NCBI RefSeq assembly: GCF_000400465.1
Contig: NW_008806276.1
Coordinates: 124,001 to 188,000, forward strand
Length of the DNA: 64,000 nt
Direction: 5' to 3'
From: Wallemia ichthyophaga EXF-994
Lineage: Eukaryota; Basidiomycota; Wallemiomycetes; Wallemiales; Wallemiaceae
Shown piece by piece: positions 52,641 to 64,000 of the stretch. Each line of letters begins with the position of its first letter. Positions within the stretch are counted from its first letter, which is position 1. The notes beneath the pieces were generated by a model. That model worked only from the letters and a program-made list of their open reading frames with translations, did no database searches and was not told the DNA's origin. The position numbers were made by a program, and so were the translations under genes.

Positions 52641-53622
52641 GTCTGGAGGTGTTCGCTCTGTCAACCCATTCGCTCTTCTTTGTACGGATTTTCGTAGTCG
52701 AGGAATACCCATCTAACAAATACATACAGCAGAAGACGGTGACGCTCCACGTGCTTCAGCTCCTGCTCCAGCACCTGCAGCTGCCCCAGCACCAGCACCT
52801 GCTCAACAGCAAAAGCCACGTACTCAACAGAAGCCACGCACTCAAAAGGGTGGTAAGGACTCTGGCAGAGAAGACAATGAGCCATCAGAGCGTGGTATGT
52901 TTGGCATATTACTATAAAGCATAACACTCACAAAGCTTTCAGCCCCTCGTGGTGAGCGTGGTGCTAAGCGTACCCGTCCAGCCAAGACCCCAGGTAACGC
53001 AGGTGGTCAACGTAAAGGCCGCCAATTCGACCGTCAATCACAAACTGGTCGTACTGACTCCCAGAAGCAAAAGTCTTCTTGGGGTGGTGAAGACGGTCAA
53101 AAGGAGCTCGCAACTGAAGAAGCTGGCAAAAAGGATGCCACTACTGAAGGTGCTGAGACTGTTCCAGGCACTCCTGCTGAACCAAAGGAGCCAGAAGACT
53201 CAACCAAGACTTTAGACGAGTACCTCGCTGAGCGTGCTTCAAAGAAGCTTGACATTGGTGCTCCTCAAGTTCGTAAAGCCAACGAAGGCTCAGACACTGT
53301 CACCGGCGTTCAACTTCTCCGTAACTCAAACGAGGAAGAAAACTACTTTGTTGCTCCAAAGACTCAACCAAAGGAGCCAAAGGCAAAGTCACAAAAGTCT
53401 GGCAAGGTTCACATCGAGATTGATGGTCAATTCGCTAAGGCTGAGTCCGAGCGTAGACCAAGAAACACAAACGGTAGAGGTCCTCCTCGCGGTAAAGGCC
53501 GTGGTCCTGCACCTGCTGCTGCTGGCAAGCCTCGTGGTGGTCCAAAGGGTGGTAACCGTCAAAACGCTGCTGGTGCTAACGTCAACCTTAACGACGAGAA
53601 GGCTTTCCCAACTCTTGCTTAA
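52641..53622 (+). CDS. STM1: Stm1/SERBP1-like ribosome-associated protein, 5' end unresolved
   Basis: Homologue of yeast Stm1, which clamps idle 80S ribosomes, and of animal SERBP1. Resolved exons: 52641-52681, 52730-52894 and 52943-53622 (introns 48 and 48 nt). The exon at 52641 encodes SVNPFALL, the N-terminal NPFxLL signature of Stm1, then EDGDAPRAS. Next is a Pro/Ala/Gln-rich part, the basic RGERGAKRTRP, and GRQFDRQSQTGRTDSQKQKS with SSWGGEDGQKEL, which matches the central Stm1/HABP4 block. After a charged region with KTLDEYLAER, the C-terminus is Arg/Gly-rich and ends NDEKAFPTLA. The start codon must lie in an upstream exon ending in phase 2, and I could not find it. Expression is likely high, judging by codon use. 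Confidence 0.82.
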
Positions 53623-53836
53623 GTTGATTTTAAAGTTTTCAAACTGGTCTTAAAGAGGTGTTTTCTCATATTTTGAGATGGTTTCTGTTCTTTATTAGCC
53701 CTAAATTCATTTCCATTCCTTACTCTGATTATTTTTGTGTCGTTTAATCAAGTTGTTTGCGTCGTGAATTATATAAGCTGTCATGTCCTCAAGGCTCCTA
53801 TAATATGATTCGATTCTATATGCTTATTTTACATGT

Positions 53837-54268
53837 CTATTCCTCCACCATTTCATATAGTACATGAATACGTTCACTGCATCCACTACAACCCAATAAC
53901 TCTGATCCACGCTCCAGATCATCTGCCGTAACAATATACTCATTTCCACATCTACACGGCAAGCTGAATGTCTCCTCATCCTCACTAACATCAAACTGAT
54001 CAAGCGATACCTGCGGATAAATCCTATTTACCACTGAATTCTCATCTTTATTTAATTTCTCATCATATTCTATCTTTTGCTGCTCATCTGATAGGCATTC
54101 GTATGCTTTATAAAGCTGTATGACTTGCTCATTCGATCCGCTGCGATCAGGATGTAACGACTTGACTTTGTGCAAATAACTCGATCGTATATCTGCCTGA
54201 GTCGCTTGCTTGCTTACTTCTAAAACCTCATAATAGGTTTGCACCATCGGTGATGCTGAGGAAGACAT
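53837..54268 (-). CDS. DPH4: Diphthamide biosynthesis J-protein Dph4
   Basis: J-domain plus CSL-zinc-finger protein required for diphthamide synthesis on elongation factor 2, 143 residues, intronless. The J domain spans about residues 10-75: TYYEVLEVSKQATQADIRSS, the catalytic HPD in SLHPDRSGS, and LYKAYECLSDEQQ. The C-terminal CSL-type zinc site has Cys-x-Cys (CRCGNEY) and Cys-x2-Cys (GCSGCSERIHV), with the acidic tail typical of the family. The protein delivers electrons or iron to Dph1-Dph2. It is divergent from the sphingoid kinase gene with 24 bp between start codons. Confidence 0.95.
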   Translation of the reverse strand: MSSSASPMVQTYYEVLEVSKQATQADIRSSYLHKVKSLHPDRSGSNEQVIQLYKAYECLSDEQQKIEYDEKLNKDENSVVNRIYPQVSLDQFDVSEDEETFSLPCRCGNEYIVTADDLERGSELLGCSGCSERIHVLYEMVEE

Positions 54269-54292
54269 CAGCGGTCTTCTGCGGAAACAACG

Positions 54293-55704
54293 ATGGCTGC
54301 ATTTCAGCTACACAACAAGCAAAACAATTCAAACATCACTATCACTCCCGATGATAAAGGCCTATCAATATCCTCTCCTGAGGCATCCACTTTCCACGTT
54401 GATTACTGGAAAGTTGTCAATTGCTATATAGACGATGAGAAGGTCATATATCTTTCTGTTTTGTTGTCTGAACACAATAACGAACTAGTCGACTTTTACG
54501 GCATTGCAAACGACCTTGATCAAGGAAATGAAACGCTCATTCAAGACATACGCTCGAAATCCAAACTGAAAAGTGCACGCCGTTTGAAAGCACTCGTTAA
54601 TCCAGTAGGGGGTACAGGCAAAGCTGTCGACTATTATGTTGAGACAGTCGCACCAATTCTGAAGACCTCAGGCTGTATTGTTGACATGCAAGGTAAGTTT
54701 TGGGATTGCACACTCAACCAATACTTATCCAACAAACACAAGTCCTCGAATACAAAAGACATGCCTTCGATATAGCTAAGGCATTAGAGCTAGAATACGA
54801 TGCAGTTGTTTGCGTGAGCGGAGATGGAATACTGCATGAAGTCCTAAACGGTTTCTTACATCATCAAACACCCTCAGAAGCGTTCAAGATGCCGCTTTGT
54901 CCTGTCCCTGGTGGATCTGGAAACGGCATCAGCGTTTGTGTCTTGGGAGCTGAAGATGGTCTTGACTTGAGCATCGCTGCGCTCAATGCTGCAAAAGGCG
55001 ACGCAATCCCGCTCGATCTCTTCTCCATATGGCAGGATGGTAAACGCACACTCTCTTACCTCACACAAGCGGCCGGTTTGATGGCAAGCATAGACATAGG
55101 CACCGAAAATCTGAGATGGATGGGCGATACACGGTTCACTGTGGGGTATCTCCGCTCACTCTTTTGGAATGCACCATGTCCCTGCGAGATCTACATAAAG
55201 GTCAAAGAAGACAACAAGGACGAAATGATCAAACTTTTACACGAGAAAAGGCTGGAAAAGCCTTTCTCACTGCCTGAATACACCCAAATCCCTCCTGTCA
55301 CCTATAAAAATGGACCTCAACAAGACTGGATCAAGATAAGCGATGATGTGTTTTATCTCTACGCTGGTCAGGTACCTTGGGTTAGCAAGGACTTGAAGCA
55401 ATTTCCCGTTTCCATGCCAAACGACGGCTTTATAGATGTTGCCGTTCAGCTAAATGTCTCACGTATGCACAAATTGAAGGCTATGGATGGCGCCGAGCAT
55501 GGTGCTATGTTCTTCGACGATTCATTAAAGTACTACAAAGCAAAGGCATACCACTTTAACCCTCTAGATAACTCAGGCTACCTGGCTGCAGATGGTGAGC
55601 AAATACCTTTGCTGCCATTTACTGTTGAGGTTTTGCCATCGCTTGGACGTCTTATTTCTCCATTTACTTCTTGGAATAACAGCTTTCAAGAGGATAATTT
55701 GTAA
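54293..55704 (+). CDS. Sphingoid long-chain-base kinase, copy A
   Basis: Lcb4/Lcb5-type lipid kinase of the diacylglycerol kinase catalytic fold, 453 residues, exons 54293-54692 and 54743-55704 (intron 50 nt, phase 1). It should phosphorylate sphingosine-type bases. The nucleotide motifs are ALVNPVGGTGKAVDYY, VCVSGDGILHEVLNGFLHH (Gly-Asp-Gly) and CPVPGGSGNGIS. The substrate region has TLSYLTQAAGLMASIDIGTE and RWMGDTRFTVGYLRS. The N-terminal 90 residues form a PH-like region and lack the long disordered leader of yeast Lcb4. A tail with ISPFTSWNNSF ends the protein. It is a tandem duplicate of the next gene, with a very similar block (55381-55556). Confidence 0.9.
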
Positions 55705-56242
55705 TCTATTGATAAATCTTAAGTTGGTCGTGCAGATAGTGAAATTTTCGGTGTCTTGAATACATCAGACTTAAGTCAACATGCATTTTGTGCTCACAGA
55801 GTCGTTATGTTTGCCTCAGTAAAGATTAACTTGCATCAACAATATTATAATTCTCACTTGAACAAACTACTCTCAAAGGTGGACACAACGAAAGCAATTA
55901 TTACGACGAAACACTAAAATACAGCTTGATCACAATTGCCTTTATCATAGATTATGATACCCTGCTATGGAATGATATCACCGGAAACAGGGATATTTAA
56001 GCTGTCAAAATTAGTTTCTTCTATTTATGAATTATGTACTATAATAGTAAAACTTGTGTACAATTGTGAAACAATCTTATCAGCTACCAGGAATGTCTGA
56101 AATGCCAAGCGAGCACGCCAAAGGCAAGAAAACCCTTTAAAGGTGACGGCTATTGAAAGTTAAGAAATTGAAGCTATCAAAAGCCATTAAATATTTCAAT
56201 GGCTTTAAATAGGTTAAATATCCTTTGCGAGTATCCACCAAG
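55705..56242. other. Spacer between the two sphingoid kinases
   Basis: About 540 bp of AT-rich DNA between the tandem kinase genes, carrying the promoter of copy B. I see no exon, RNA gene or remnant of a third copy. Confidence 0.4.
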
Positions 56243-57771
56243 ATGGGACTGATGGAATTAAAATTAGAGGATAAGGATAAGCAATCATCGAAGATTGTTG
56301 CAGAAGACACAAGGGTTGTCATCCGAACTCCAAAGGCCAACACTACGAAGAAGGCAAGCAGAAGTTGTAAAAGCTGTTTTAATAGAGGAAATTACGAGCC
56401 GATTGACTCAGTTGTGGGACATGAGACTCACCTCACCTATTACAGAATTGTCAGTTGCAGCATCAACATCGAAGGCTATGTGCACCTATCAGTCGTGTCT
56501 TCTCAACATGACAACAAGCTCATGAGCTTTGAGGGGAATCCATTGAATATGTCAATTGAGCAGGCGAGAGATTTCTTGCACGGATTGCGCGTTAAGGCTG
56601 GTGAGTTTGTCGCTGCCTTGTGTTGCCATGCTAATTAATAAAGGCATCCCTCGAGCAAGGAAGTTGAAGGTATTGGTCAATCCTGTAGGAGGCCAAGGAA
56701 ATGCAATCAGGTATTACAATGAAAGAGTCTTCCCTATTTTGAGATCATCTGGATGCACAGTAGATTTGCAAAGTAAGTTTATCAGATACTCATTCCGTTT
56801 CCTTCTAATAATCAAAAGTGCTGGAATACAAGTTACATGCTTTTGACATTGCTAAAGAAATGGATCTCTCTTATGACGCCATAGTCTGTGTTAGTGGAGA
56901 TGGTGCTGTACACGAAGTGCTAAACGGGTTCTTACACCACCAAAACCCAATCAAGGCAATACAAACACCACTTTGTCCAATCCCTGCTGGTTCTGGCAAC
57001 AGTCTGAGCTTGTGCTTGTTAGGTTTGGAGGAAGGGTTTGACATCAGCTTGGCAACACTCAACGCAATCAAAGGCCACGCCATGCCCTTGGATTTGTTCT
57101 CAATTATGCAAGGCAACAAGCGCACATTATCGTATCTCACTCAAGCCACTGGTTTAATGGCAGATTTAGATATCGGTACTGAGGATATGAGATGGCTGGG
57201 CGATACACGATTCGTAATTGGTTACGTGCGCTCTCTTGTCAGAAATGCGCCATGCCCCTGCGAAATCTACATCAAGGTAGAGCACGATGACAAAAATCAA
57301 ATGGTCAATTGGGTACGCGAAAGACATTTGGACACACCGGTTCCTGTACCTCAGTATACGGGAAGTGAGTTACCAAAAGTACAGTATCCAAATGGTCCTG
57401 AATTTGATTGGGAAAAGGTCTCCGATGACATCTCCTACCTATATGCTGGACAGGTGCCCTGGGTTAGCAGGGACTTGAAACAATTTCCCGTTTCCATGCC
57501 AAACGACGGCTTCATAGATGTTGCCGTTCAGCTGAATGTCTCACGTATGCAAAAGATAAAGGCTATGGATGGTGCCGAGAACGGTGCTATGTTCTTTGAC
57601 GATTCATTAAAGTACTACAAAGCTAAAGCTTATCACTTCAAACCATTACAAACCGATGGATATATCTCAATCGACGGAGAAAGTGCACCAATCCTGCCAT
57701 TCACAGTAGAAATAATGCCCAGCTTAGCAAGAGTATTATCCCCATATTATACCTGGAACAACCAATTTTAA
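56243..57771 (+). CDS. Sphingoid long-chain-base kinase, copy B
   Basis: Paralogue of the preceding gene, 479 residues, from 56243-56600, 56644-56772 and 56819-57771 (introns 43 and 46 nt; phases 1 and 1). It has one more intron than copy A; the shared intron, before L-E-Y-K, sits at the same codon and phase. Motifs: KVLVNPVGGQGNAIRYY, VCVSGDGAVHEVLNGFLHH, CPIPAGSGNSLS, TLSYLTQATGLMADLDIGTE and RWLGDTRFVIGYVRS. The N-terminus (CKSCFNRGN) is unlike copy A and its first 40 residues look unstructured and basic. The start ATG at 56243 was preferred over an upstream TTG. The C-terminal block is almost identical to copy A. All catalytic residues are intact, so both copies should be active. Confidence 0.9.
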
Positions 57772-57957
57772 AACAGACAAGGACGATTAGAATCAAGAAC
57801 AATTTCGTGTAATTTTTTGACAACAAATTAAGCATTAAAAGTAAGTTGTGTGATCGGCATAAGTGATAAATAAAAATGAGTCATTGAAATCATAAGAAGC
57901 GAGTGAAATGATTGAGTAAAATGGGTAGAAAGAAGTGATTAGATTGAGCGATGTAAG

Positions 57958-60900
57958 TTAGTCCCGTTCTTTGTTTAATGAGCTTCGACTAAAGTTGGCA
58001 AATTTAGACGACTTGCTTGGTTTCTTAGAGGTGACTGATTGATTATCGCCCGGATCGAGACTTTCACGATTCCTCACTGAGGAAGTCGATGGTCTACCTT
58101 CATTAGGTGACCATTGTAGCCTGACTGTGACATAACCGTTACCTCCAAGCAATTCAATATCAAATTCAGCTGCTTGAGTTGTTAGCAAGATATTTTTGTT
58201 CACACAAAATATAACACCCACCTGAAGTTTCGTTCTTCTCTGGATGAATGTATTGGCCAATCATGATATTATTGTAGCCAATTTGACGATCACCGAAGAG
58301 ATGCTTGTCAACAATCTCTACACTAAACGTTGGCTTTTCAGGTTTAGTGTGCAAAAGGAAAGTTTCATCGAAAGAAGGTTCGGAACTCTTAGAGAGTGCC
58401 TTTCCTTCGATCTTGTATCTTCCCATTCTCAACACAGGTCTGGCTTTAGGCAACTCACGACCTTCTCCTTTAAGATCCCATGCTCTGACGACAGTTACAT
58501 TCAAATCACCTGAGTCGACTTTCGATGCAGGTCTATCGCGCTGAGCATCTGACATCAATTCTCTGGGAGCATCCGCTTCGTCATCTACGAAACCTTCGCT
58601 TCCAGTAGAGGAAGGCTTTTTGGAGAAGCCGAAAATTTGACCAGCCTTGCCGAAAACGCCGCCGACATTATTGCCGATGAAGCCAGCGCCTGAGATGGCG
58701 CCCTTGCCGATATGACCGGCACCATGGGCGACTCCCTTTCCAGCTCCAATACCAATACCGCCGACCTGCGTGAGAGCTCTGCCAGCTTGGCTGAAAGTCG
58801 AAGTGCGCGCACGCGTCTTGACGATGAATGAGGGTTTGAAGACGTAACTGACTTTGATCGTGCCCTGGTCACCGCTTTCGCCATCTTTGAGATCGTAAGT
58901 GAATTCAGTCGACTCGAGTGGCTCGAATGCAGTCAAGTCCACCTTGGCAACACCGAGTAAATCGGCTGCTGACAACCTGTCCCAGTCATAAACTTCAATC
59001 GTGAAGTTTCCATCGACTCTGTTAGGAACCTGGACTTCGAAGAATTCTTCCCACTCTGGATGCAACGTTTTCTTCTTCGTTTCAGTCTTGTATACTCTCT
59101 CGCCGTTGAGGAGAAAAACGGCGTATGGATCAGATTTACCATTGCGATCTGCACTTGCAAGCCCCTTGGCATTGTGGACTTCGACTCTGAGATTGCCCTG
59201 GTTGTTGACAGACTCTCTGAGACTGAGGTCGATATCAACGGGGATGTACTTAGACAAAACCTTCACCTTGGACTGATTATCGCCTGCATCTGATAGAGTA
59301 AATTCTGCCTCTTTGTTGAGCGTGCGGTAGAAAAATTCTCTCATATCCATGCTTGTCTCAGCGTAAACCTGATCATCCTCTTCTTGTGAACCTGTGTTCA
59401 ATCTAATTCTCAGCTGTGAGAATGAAAGCTCGCGGACCATAGCTTCTCCAATGAAATTCCAGTTGGCGTTCTTCGAACGCGCCTTCTCGGTGGTGATCGA
59501 AGGCCAGATTGCGTCGTCAATGAGGAACTCAAGTCGCGTGTTCCTCTGTGCCACCTGTCCTGTATCGCACTTGACAACTATGATTCCCGACTCTAGATAG
59601 TGTTTTGGTGAGATACTAATCAGCATAAATTATTTAACTCACCTCTTTCAAGTAACTCATCTTCATTTAATTCCAAACCAGCACTTTCCTCTTCTTCGGC
59701 AGATGATTTTTCTTTACCCTTTTCATCGCTCTCTCCGTCAATGTTCTCTTCCTTGGCATTCTCTTCCTCCTCCTTCTTGTCTTCTTCCTCTTTCTTCTTT
59801 ACATCTTCCGCAGACTCGAAGGTACTTCCCTTAATCTTCCAAGCAGGGACAAAGTCAGCCTCGAATTCTAGTTCACCCTTATAACCACCCTTGTCAAGCT
59901 TCATAGGAGACGTACGTCTATTTACTCCAGTAGCCATGTATGGTTTGTTCTTTCTCTCGTTCTCATCATCGTTGGGTCTGATAATATCTCTAGCTCTAAG
60001 AGTTGTGTGTCCCAATGGTCTGTCTTTGCCCTGGCTCTGGTAGTCGGCAGCTTCCAAGTAAACGATATCTCTGAGAGAGTGGATCGGTATGTAGAGAACC
60101 TCATTCCATACAGGATTGAGGTTATTATCGATAATATTCGTTCTAGCTTGCACTCTACCAGCGATAATGGCCTTAACGTAAGGATCACTTTTACCGCCGA
60201 AAGCGATCTCAACGTTCTTCAGGTCGTTTGCACGCTTGCAGAAGACTCTCAACAGTCCGATAGGTGGAGTGTACTGGCCTGCTACATCCAGCGCATCATC
60301 CATAGCCACTGACTTGAACGACGCGGACATTCTGATTTTACCACCGTCTTTAGCCAAATCAAACCACTTTCCTTCCTTCTCATTGGTCTCAAGCAAATCA
60401 CTGACATTGACATTGACATGCGCGATTGGGATTGACGCCTTGAAGTTGTGCGCGTGATACACCTTGACTTTCAAACTCGTCTTGTCTTTGTTGGTGACGA
60501 GAAATTCGCCGTGGGAGTCCCATTCAGGCGAATTTGTACCTCTGATCATTTTTGTTTGCTGGACTTGCTTATTTTTCAAGTAAACGCTGGCGGAAGGGTT
60601 TACACGACCAACCTTGGACGCATCTGTGTTGAGATCCTTGGCTTCGTGGATGTATAGTCTGACAACACCAGTTGGGAGATCTGGAACAGCTTCAAGTGAG
60701 TCTCCTTCCTTTGGTGGCTCCATGACTGGGTAGTAGCTCAGATCAAATATGATATCACCTTTTTCTCTACCATTATTGTAGAGCTTTGTCATGACATGTT
60801 CTTGCAAAGGATCATCGGCTAGGGATTGGATGTTGTATGTGGCTAAACCAATGTCTGAGTCTTTGCGATAATCATTGTAATCATAAACGTTAAGTACCAG

Positions 60901-62722
60901 CTGGTCGTTGAGAGAGTTGACGAGTAAATACTTTGTTTCCATCCAGAATGGGTTGTTGGTAGACTTATGAATCGTTGTTTTGTCGTTTATTGTCTTGGAG
61001 TTACCAAGTCTGACGGTAGTGTATGGATTTGGTTCACCACCACCGACTTTGATGGAACGCAGACCTCTAGCTTGACGAAGAGTGAGTACCAATACACCGC
61101 ATGCGGAATCGAGAGCACCGCCAGCGAGAATTTCTTGCAAGTTGATTGTAAAGACGTTAGGATCGAAAATAAGTGGTTGCATCATGTTAAATATCTGTTC
61201 TCTGATAAAGGTGGTCAAACCAGGAATGTAGTTGACATCCAAGCCAGAGTGTTCACCACCGATTGGTATGGCCATGTAGTCGAATTCAGGTTTTTCGATG
61301 AATGACAGATCAACCAATTTGATGTGAGGGAAGTCATTAATCAGGGTAAGATTGACTCTTATGTTACCAGTAAAGCTAAATTCCTTGAGCACAACAGGCA
61401 GACTGACTGAGTATTTACCTTTACCGATAACGGCTTGTAGGACAATCTTTGGGTTGACAGTGCCTTCTGTCTGACCTTCTCCGAGTGCACCCAAGTCTGC
61501 TGGTGTAAATGAAACGTGCCAATCCATGGTGATTTGGTTGTCGGCGGTCGATGGCCATGTTCTGACCTTGAGAATGCGCGGCGCTTTGCTACCAAGGGTG
61601 AGATAACGAAGTCTCGCAGACCTTACGAATCCAGGCTTGCGCTCAGCTATTATAGGCTCAACACTGTTGATAGCTTTTTCACAGATGTATGGCTCGAGGT
61701 GCTCCCAGAAGTTGATTAGTAGATTGTTGACCCAGTCAGCTGACTGAGCCTCTGTTGCAAGTGGAGGTTTCATCAGTTGCCTGGAAATTCCCTCTCTGAC
61801 TTCGTGATCAACTTTTGAGATACTAATATTGTAATAAGTAACAGCAGCTACTGCAACGACAGCCTGTGGGCCCAGGCTGAAGTTGAAGTAGGCAAGAATG
61901 TAAGTGAGTATAGAAGAGACTAAAACGACAGCAGCGTTGTGAAACCATTGTCCATAGAACTTTTCGGGAAGCAAAGTGGAAGTACCATCATCATCATCGA
62001 CACCGTTGAGTTCAACAGAATGAGCGCCTAAGCTGTCTGGGATTTCTTTATCCCTCATGTACCATTTTGGGAGGGAAGTAGAAGGTAACTCATCTGTGGA
62101 GCTGGACAAGTTACCAGGAATATCTTCAACAGCGTAGATAGGACCAGATTCGAAAGCAGCTTCGCCTTCTTTTTTTGTGCTTTGCTGAGGAGTTGACTTC
62201 TGCTGAACTGCAGGAACTTTTGAAGGTTTTGGCTTTGCTGGAGAGTATGTGAGTGTAGGAGAGGGAGATTGTTGGAGACATACGTGGCTCTTCTTTTGGA
62301 GTTGAAGGCTTTGGAAGGTTATCTCCTTCTACACCATAATTTTGATCATTCTTTTGCTCCTCAAGTAATTCAGCTTCTTTGTTGGTTGTGGATTCGTTTG
62401 GATCGAAAGAGTGAACAGGCGCATGCTTTGCAGCCTTCTTAAAGAGAGCTTTAACTTCATTTTCGTTAACGTGGTCGCTATCTTCCCGAGAAATACCAAA
62501 TCTAGGTACAGGAATCGGACCGAATTTCTTCCAAGAAAAACCGGATTTATCAGGTTTATCAGATTTATCATTTGACTTGTTGTTACTGTCATTTGGGATT
62601 TGTGGAACTGGAGGGACATCTTCTTGATGCTGTGGCTGTGGCTGAGGGGCTTTAGAGGATGCGATTGAAGAGGTCCTCGATCTACGCTTGAAAATACCTG
62701 AAGACCGCCTTGAATCTGACAT
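57958..62722 (-). CDS. TCB1: Tricalbin (ER-plasma membrane tether with SMP and C2 domains)
   Basis: Extended-synaptotagmin/tricalbin lipid-transfer tether, 1539 residues, from 62722-62284, 62237-59643, 59592-58222 and 58172-57958 (introns 46, 50 and 49 nt; all phase 1). The cytosolic N-terminus (about 240 residues) is disordered and basic. A hairpin membrane segment lies near 243-284 (AAVVLVSSILTYILAYF, AVVAVAAVTYYNI). The SMP lipid-binding module starts at WVNNLLINFWEHLEPYI (about 305-490). Five C2 domains follow at approximately 525-640, 670-780, 805-940, 1142-1260 and 1376-1500; each begins with a V/L-x-V-x-x-A-x-x-L strand. The fourth has the clearest calcium loops (GKSDPYAVF, YDWDRLSAAD). 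An acidic Glu/Lys run links C2-3 and C2-4, and a Gly/Ala/His repeat links C2-4 and C2-5. The yeast paralogue (Tcb1/2/3) cannot be assigned. Confidence 0.93.
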
Positions 62723-62895
62723 GTGCTGCTGCGAATGGGGGAATTACGTCGTGGGTGAAATTCAAGGGAAGAAACTGGGAAATTTGGGAGAAAGATGAAT
62801 AAAAAGATATACATTGAGTAATTAAATAATTAATATAATTGATATATCGGGTTGAATACTGTTAATTACACACAGCCAACAACCGTTACAACAGA

Positions 62896-63701
62896 ATGAG
62901 TGAGAATCAAAAGCCAGTACAAGTGAAGCTCGTCCTTCTTGGGGAAGCAGCCGTTGGAAAATCATCCGTCGTTCTGAGGTTCGTTCAAAATGATTTCCAG
63001 GAGTACAAAGAGCCTACGATTGGTGCAGCATTCTTGAGTGGGTGGGGAGTTTAATAATAACTAATTTAACATCAATAAACAGCCCAAAAGTGTAGATTAG
63101 AGGATAAAGTGATTAAATTTGAGATATGGGATACTGCTGGTCAGGAAAGGTTTAGGAGTTTGGCACCAATGTGGGTTTTGAGATGCTTTCAATAAAATCC
63201 ACTTAGAATACTCTCAGGTACTACCGTAACGCTCTCTCTGCTGTAGTCGTTTACGATATAACTTCATCATCCAGCTTCGACAAGGCAAAGAGTTGGGTTA
63301 AGGAACTCCAACGACAGGCCTCTCCAAATGTCATTATAGCCCTTGTCGGTAACAAGCTTGACTTGGTTGAGAAATCTGAGGAGAATGAGGATTATTTAGA
63401 TGACGTAGCATCATTCGATCAAAACGCAGTCTCAGAACCAAGCCAAACTCATTCAAGGGCCATCTCACGTGATGAAGCTCAAGCTTACGCTGAAGAGAGC
63501 AATCTTCTCTTCTTTGAAACATCCGCAAAGACTAGTGAAGGCGTTGTTGAAGTTTTTACTGAAATTGCAAAGAAGATTCCACATGAGCAGATCCTCAATT
63601 CCACTAAATCCAGAGCCCAGGATCAATCACAGCAGAACAACGTAAGCCTCAACTCAACCGAGAACCAACCAAAGCAAGTCGGAGACAATTGTGCCTGTTG
63701 A
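62896..63701 (+). CDS. VPS21: Endosomal Rab5 GTPase (Vps21/Ypt5)
   Basis: Rab5-class small GTPase of early endosomes, 237 residues, from 62896-63037, 63083-63170 and 63218-63701 (introns 45 and 47 nt; phases 1 and 2). The motifs are [15 protein letters not shown] (P loop), the Rab5-specific TIGAAFLTQKC (switch I, joined by the first splice), [12 protein letters not shown] (switch II), MYYRNA (joined by the second splice), GNKLDLV and ETSAKTSEG. An acidic, Ser-rich insertion of about 30 residues follows NKLDLV, giving the extra length over yeast Vps21 (210). The C-terminus NCAC carries a double-cysteine prenylation signal. Vps45, also in this window, acts downstream of this GTPase in endosomal fusion. 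Confidence 0.95.
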
Positions 63702-63835
63702 GTACCCTTTTCTTAATTATACCAGACACATAAATCGCTTTTTGATGAATATTTTGATTTTTAACAATCGAGTGGGGTGAACTGAGCTGAGAATTCCCCT
63801 ACGAAACAACCACCAACTCAACGAATCAACGAAAA

Positions 63836-64000
63836 ATGGCACCTGTTGAAGGAAAGAAAGGCTTTTCATGGTCAAACATCGCTGTAGGTAGCGTAATGAA
63901 CATGTTTGAAGGTTAGTATTTTGTCTCCTTCCTGTTTGCTATAAGTATCTTACAAACATAAGTATCTACACTTGGTCAGCCACTTGAAGTTTGTAAGACT
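63836..64000 (+). CDS. Mitochondrial carrier protein, N-terminal fragment
   Basis: Start of a mitochondrial solute carrier cut by the right edge. Exon 63836-63911 joins after a 51-nt intron (63912-63962, phase 1) to 63963 onward. The 38 visible residues read MAPVEGKKGFSWSNIAVGSV, then MNMFEVSTLGQPLEVCKT, which fits the first transmembrane helix and the P-x-[DE]-x-x-[KR] carrier signature (P-L-E-V-C-K). The T-L-G-Q-P-L-E-V pattern is close to the Yhm2 citrate/oxoglutarate carrier. The substrate cannot be settled from this fragment. Confidence 0.8.

Overview
The window is nuclear DNA from a fungus with a compact genome. Nearly every gene is a recognisable fungal housekeeping gene. Introns are short (about 43-66 nt), with GTRNGT-type donors, CTAAY-like branch points a few bases before a CAG/TAG/AAG acceptor, and intergenic gaps that are often under 100 bp. 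Fungal-type genes (STM1-like, GYP7, RMD5, LAMMER kinase, tricalbin, EFR3, UBA-like E1 subunit) and this intron style suggest a small-genome basidiomycete of the Wallemia kind. That placement is inference from gene content, not a search result. Most genes had to be assembled by splicing, and all exon coordinates below were checked for reading phase by hand.

Left part (1-5.6 kb): an unplaced gene fragment at the edge, two small hypothetical genes, ribosomal protein eL21 in four exons, and then a gene-poor stretch. That stretch holds an orphan zinc-finger fragment, a 35-residue secreted peptide, a small two-membrane-span protein and a short GATA-type zinc-finger protein. All of these fall below normal ORF thresholds and are the least described content here.

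5.6-29.3 kb: the Hsp90 co-chaperone STI1 with a heat-shock element upstream; an FAD amine oxidase; an alpha/beta hydrolase; the nine-exon catalytic subunit of DNA polymerase epsilon (POL2); mitochondrial elongation factor MEF2; the Fe-S assembly protein DRE2; an NGL/CCR4-type nuclease; the PI4-kinase anchor EFR3; LAMMER kinase KNS1; SUMO E1 subunit AOS1; and a DapA-family aldolase.

29.4-46.4 kb: VPS45, a family-16 methyltransferase, a borealin-like protein, a large histone-fold-like protein with low-complexity tail, a TMA17-like protein, GYP7, RMD5, SEC2-like Rab GEF, OST3/6, SNRNP27 and aprataxin (HNT3).

46.5-64 kb: ribosomal proteins uL13 and uS3, MDM31, a tubulin-tyrosine-ligase-like protein, an STM1-like ribosome-bound protein, DPH4, two tandem sphingoid-base kinases with a gene-conversion-like block, a five-C2 tricalbin, a Rab5 GTPase and the start of a mitochondrial carrier. 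Several genes share membrane-traffic themes (VPS45, GYP7, SEC2, Rab5, EFR3, tricalbin), but nothing indicates co-regulation as a cluster. Many neighbours are head-to-head with start codons 17-70 bp apart, so shared bidirectional promoters are likely. I saw no tRNA, rRNA, transposon or CRISPR array.
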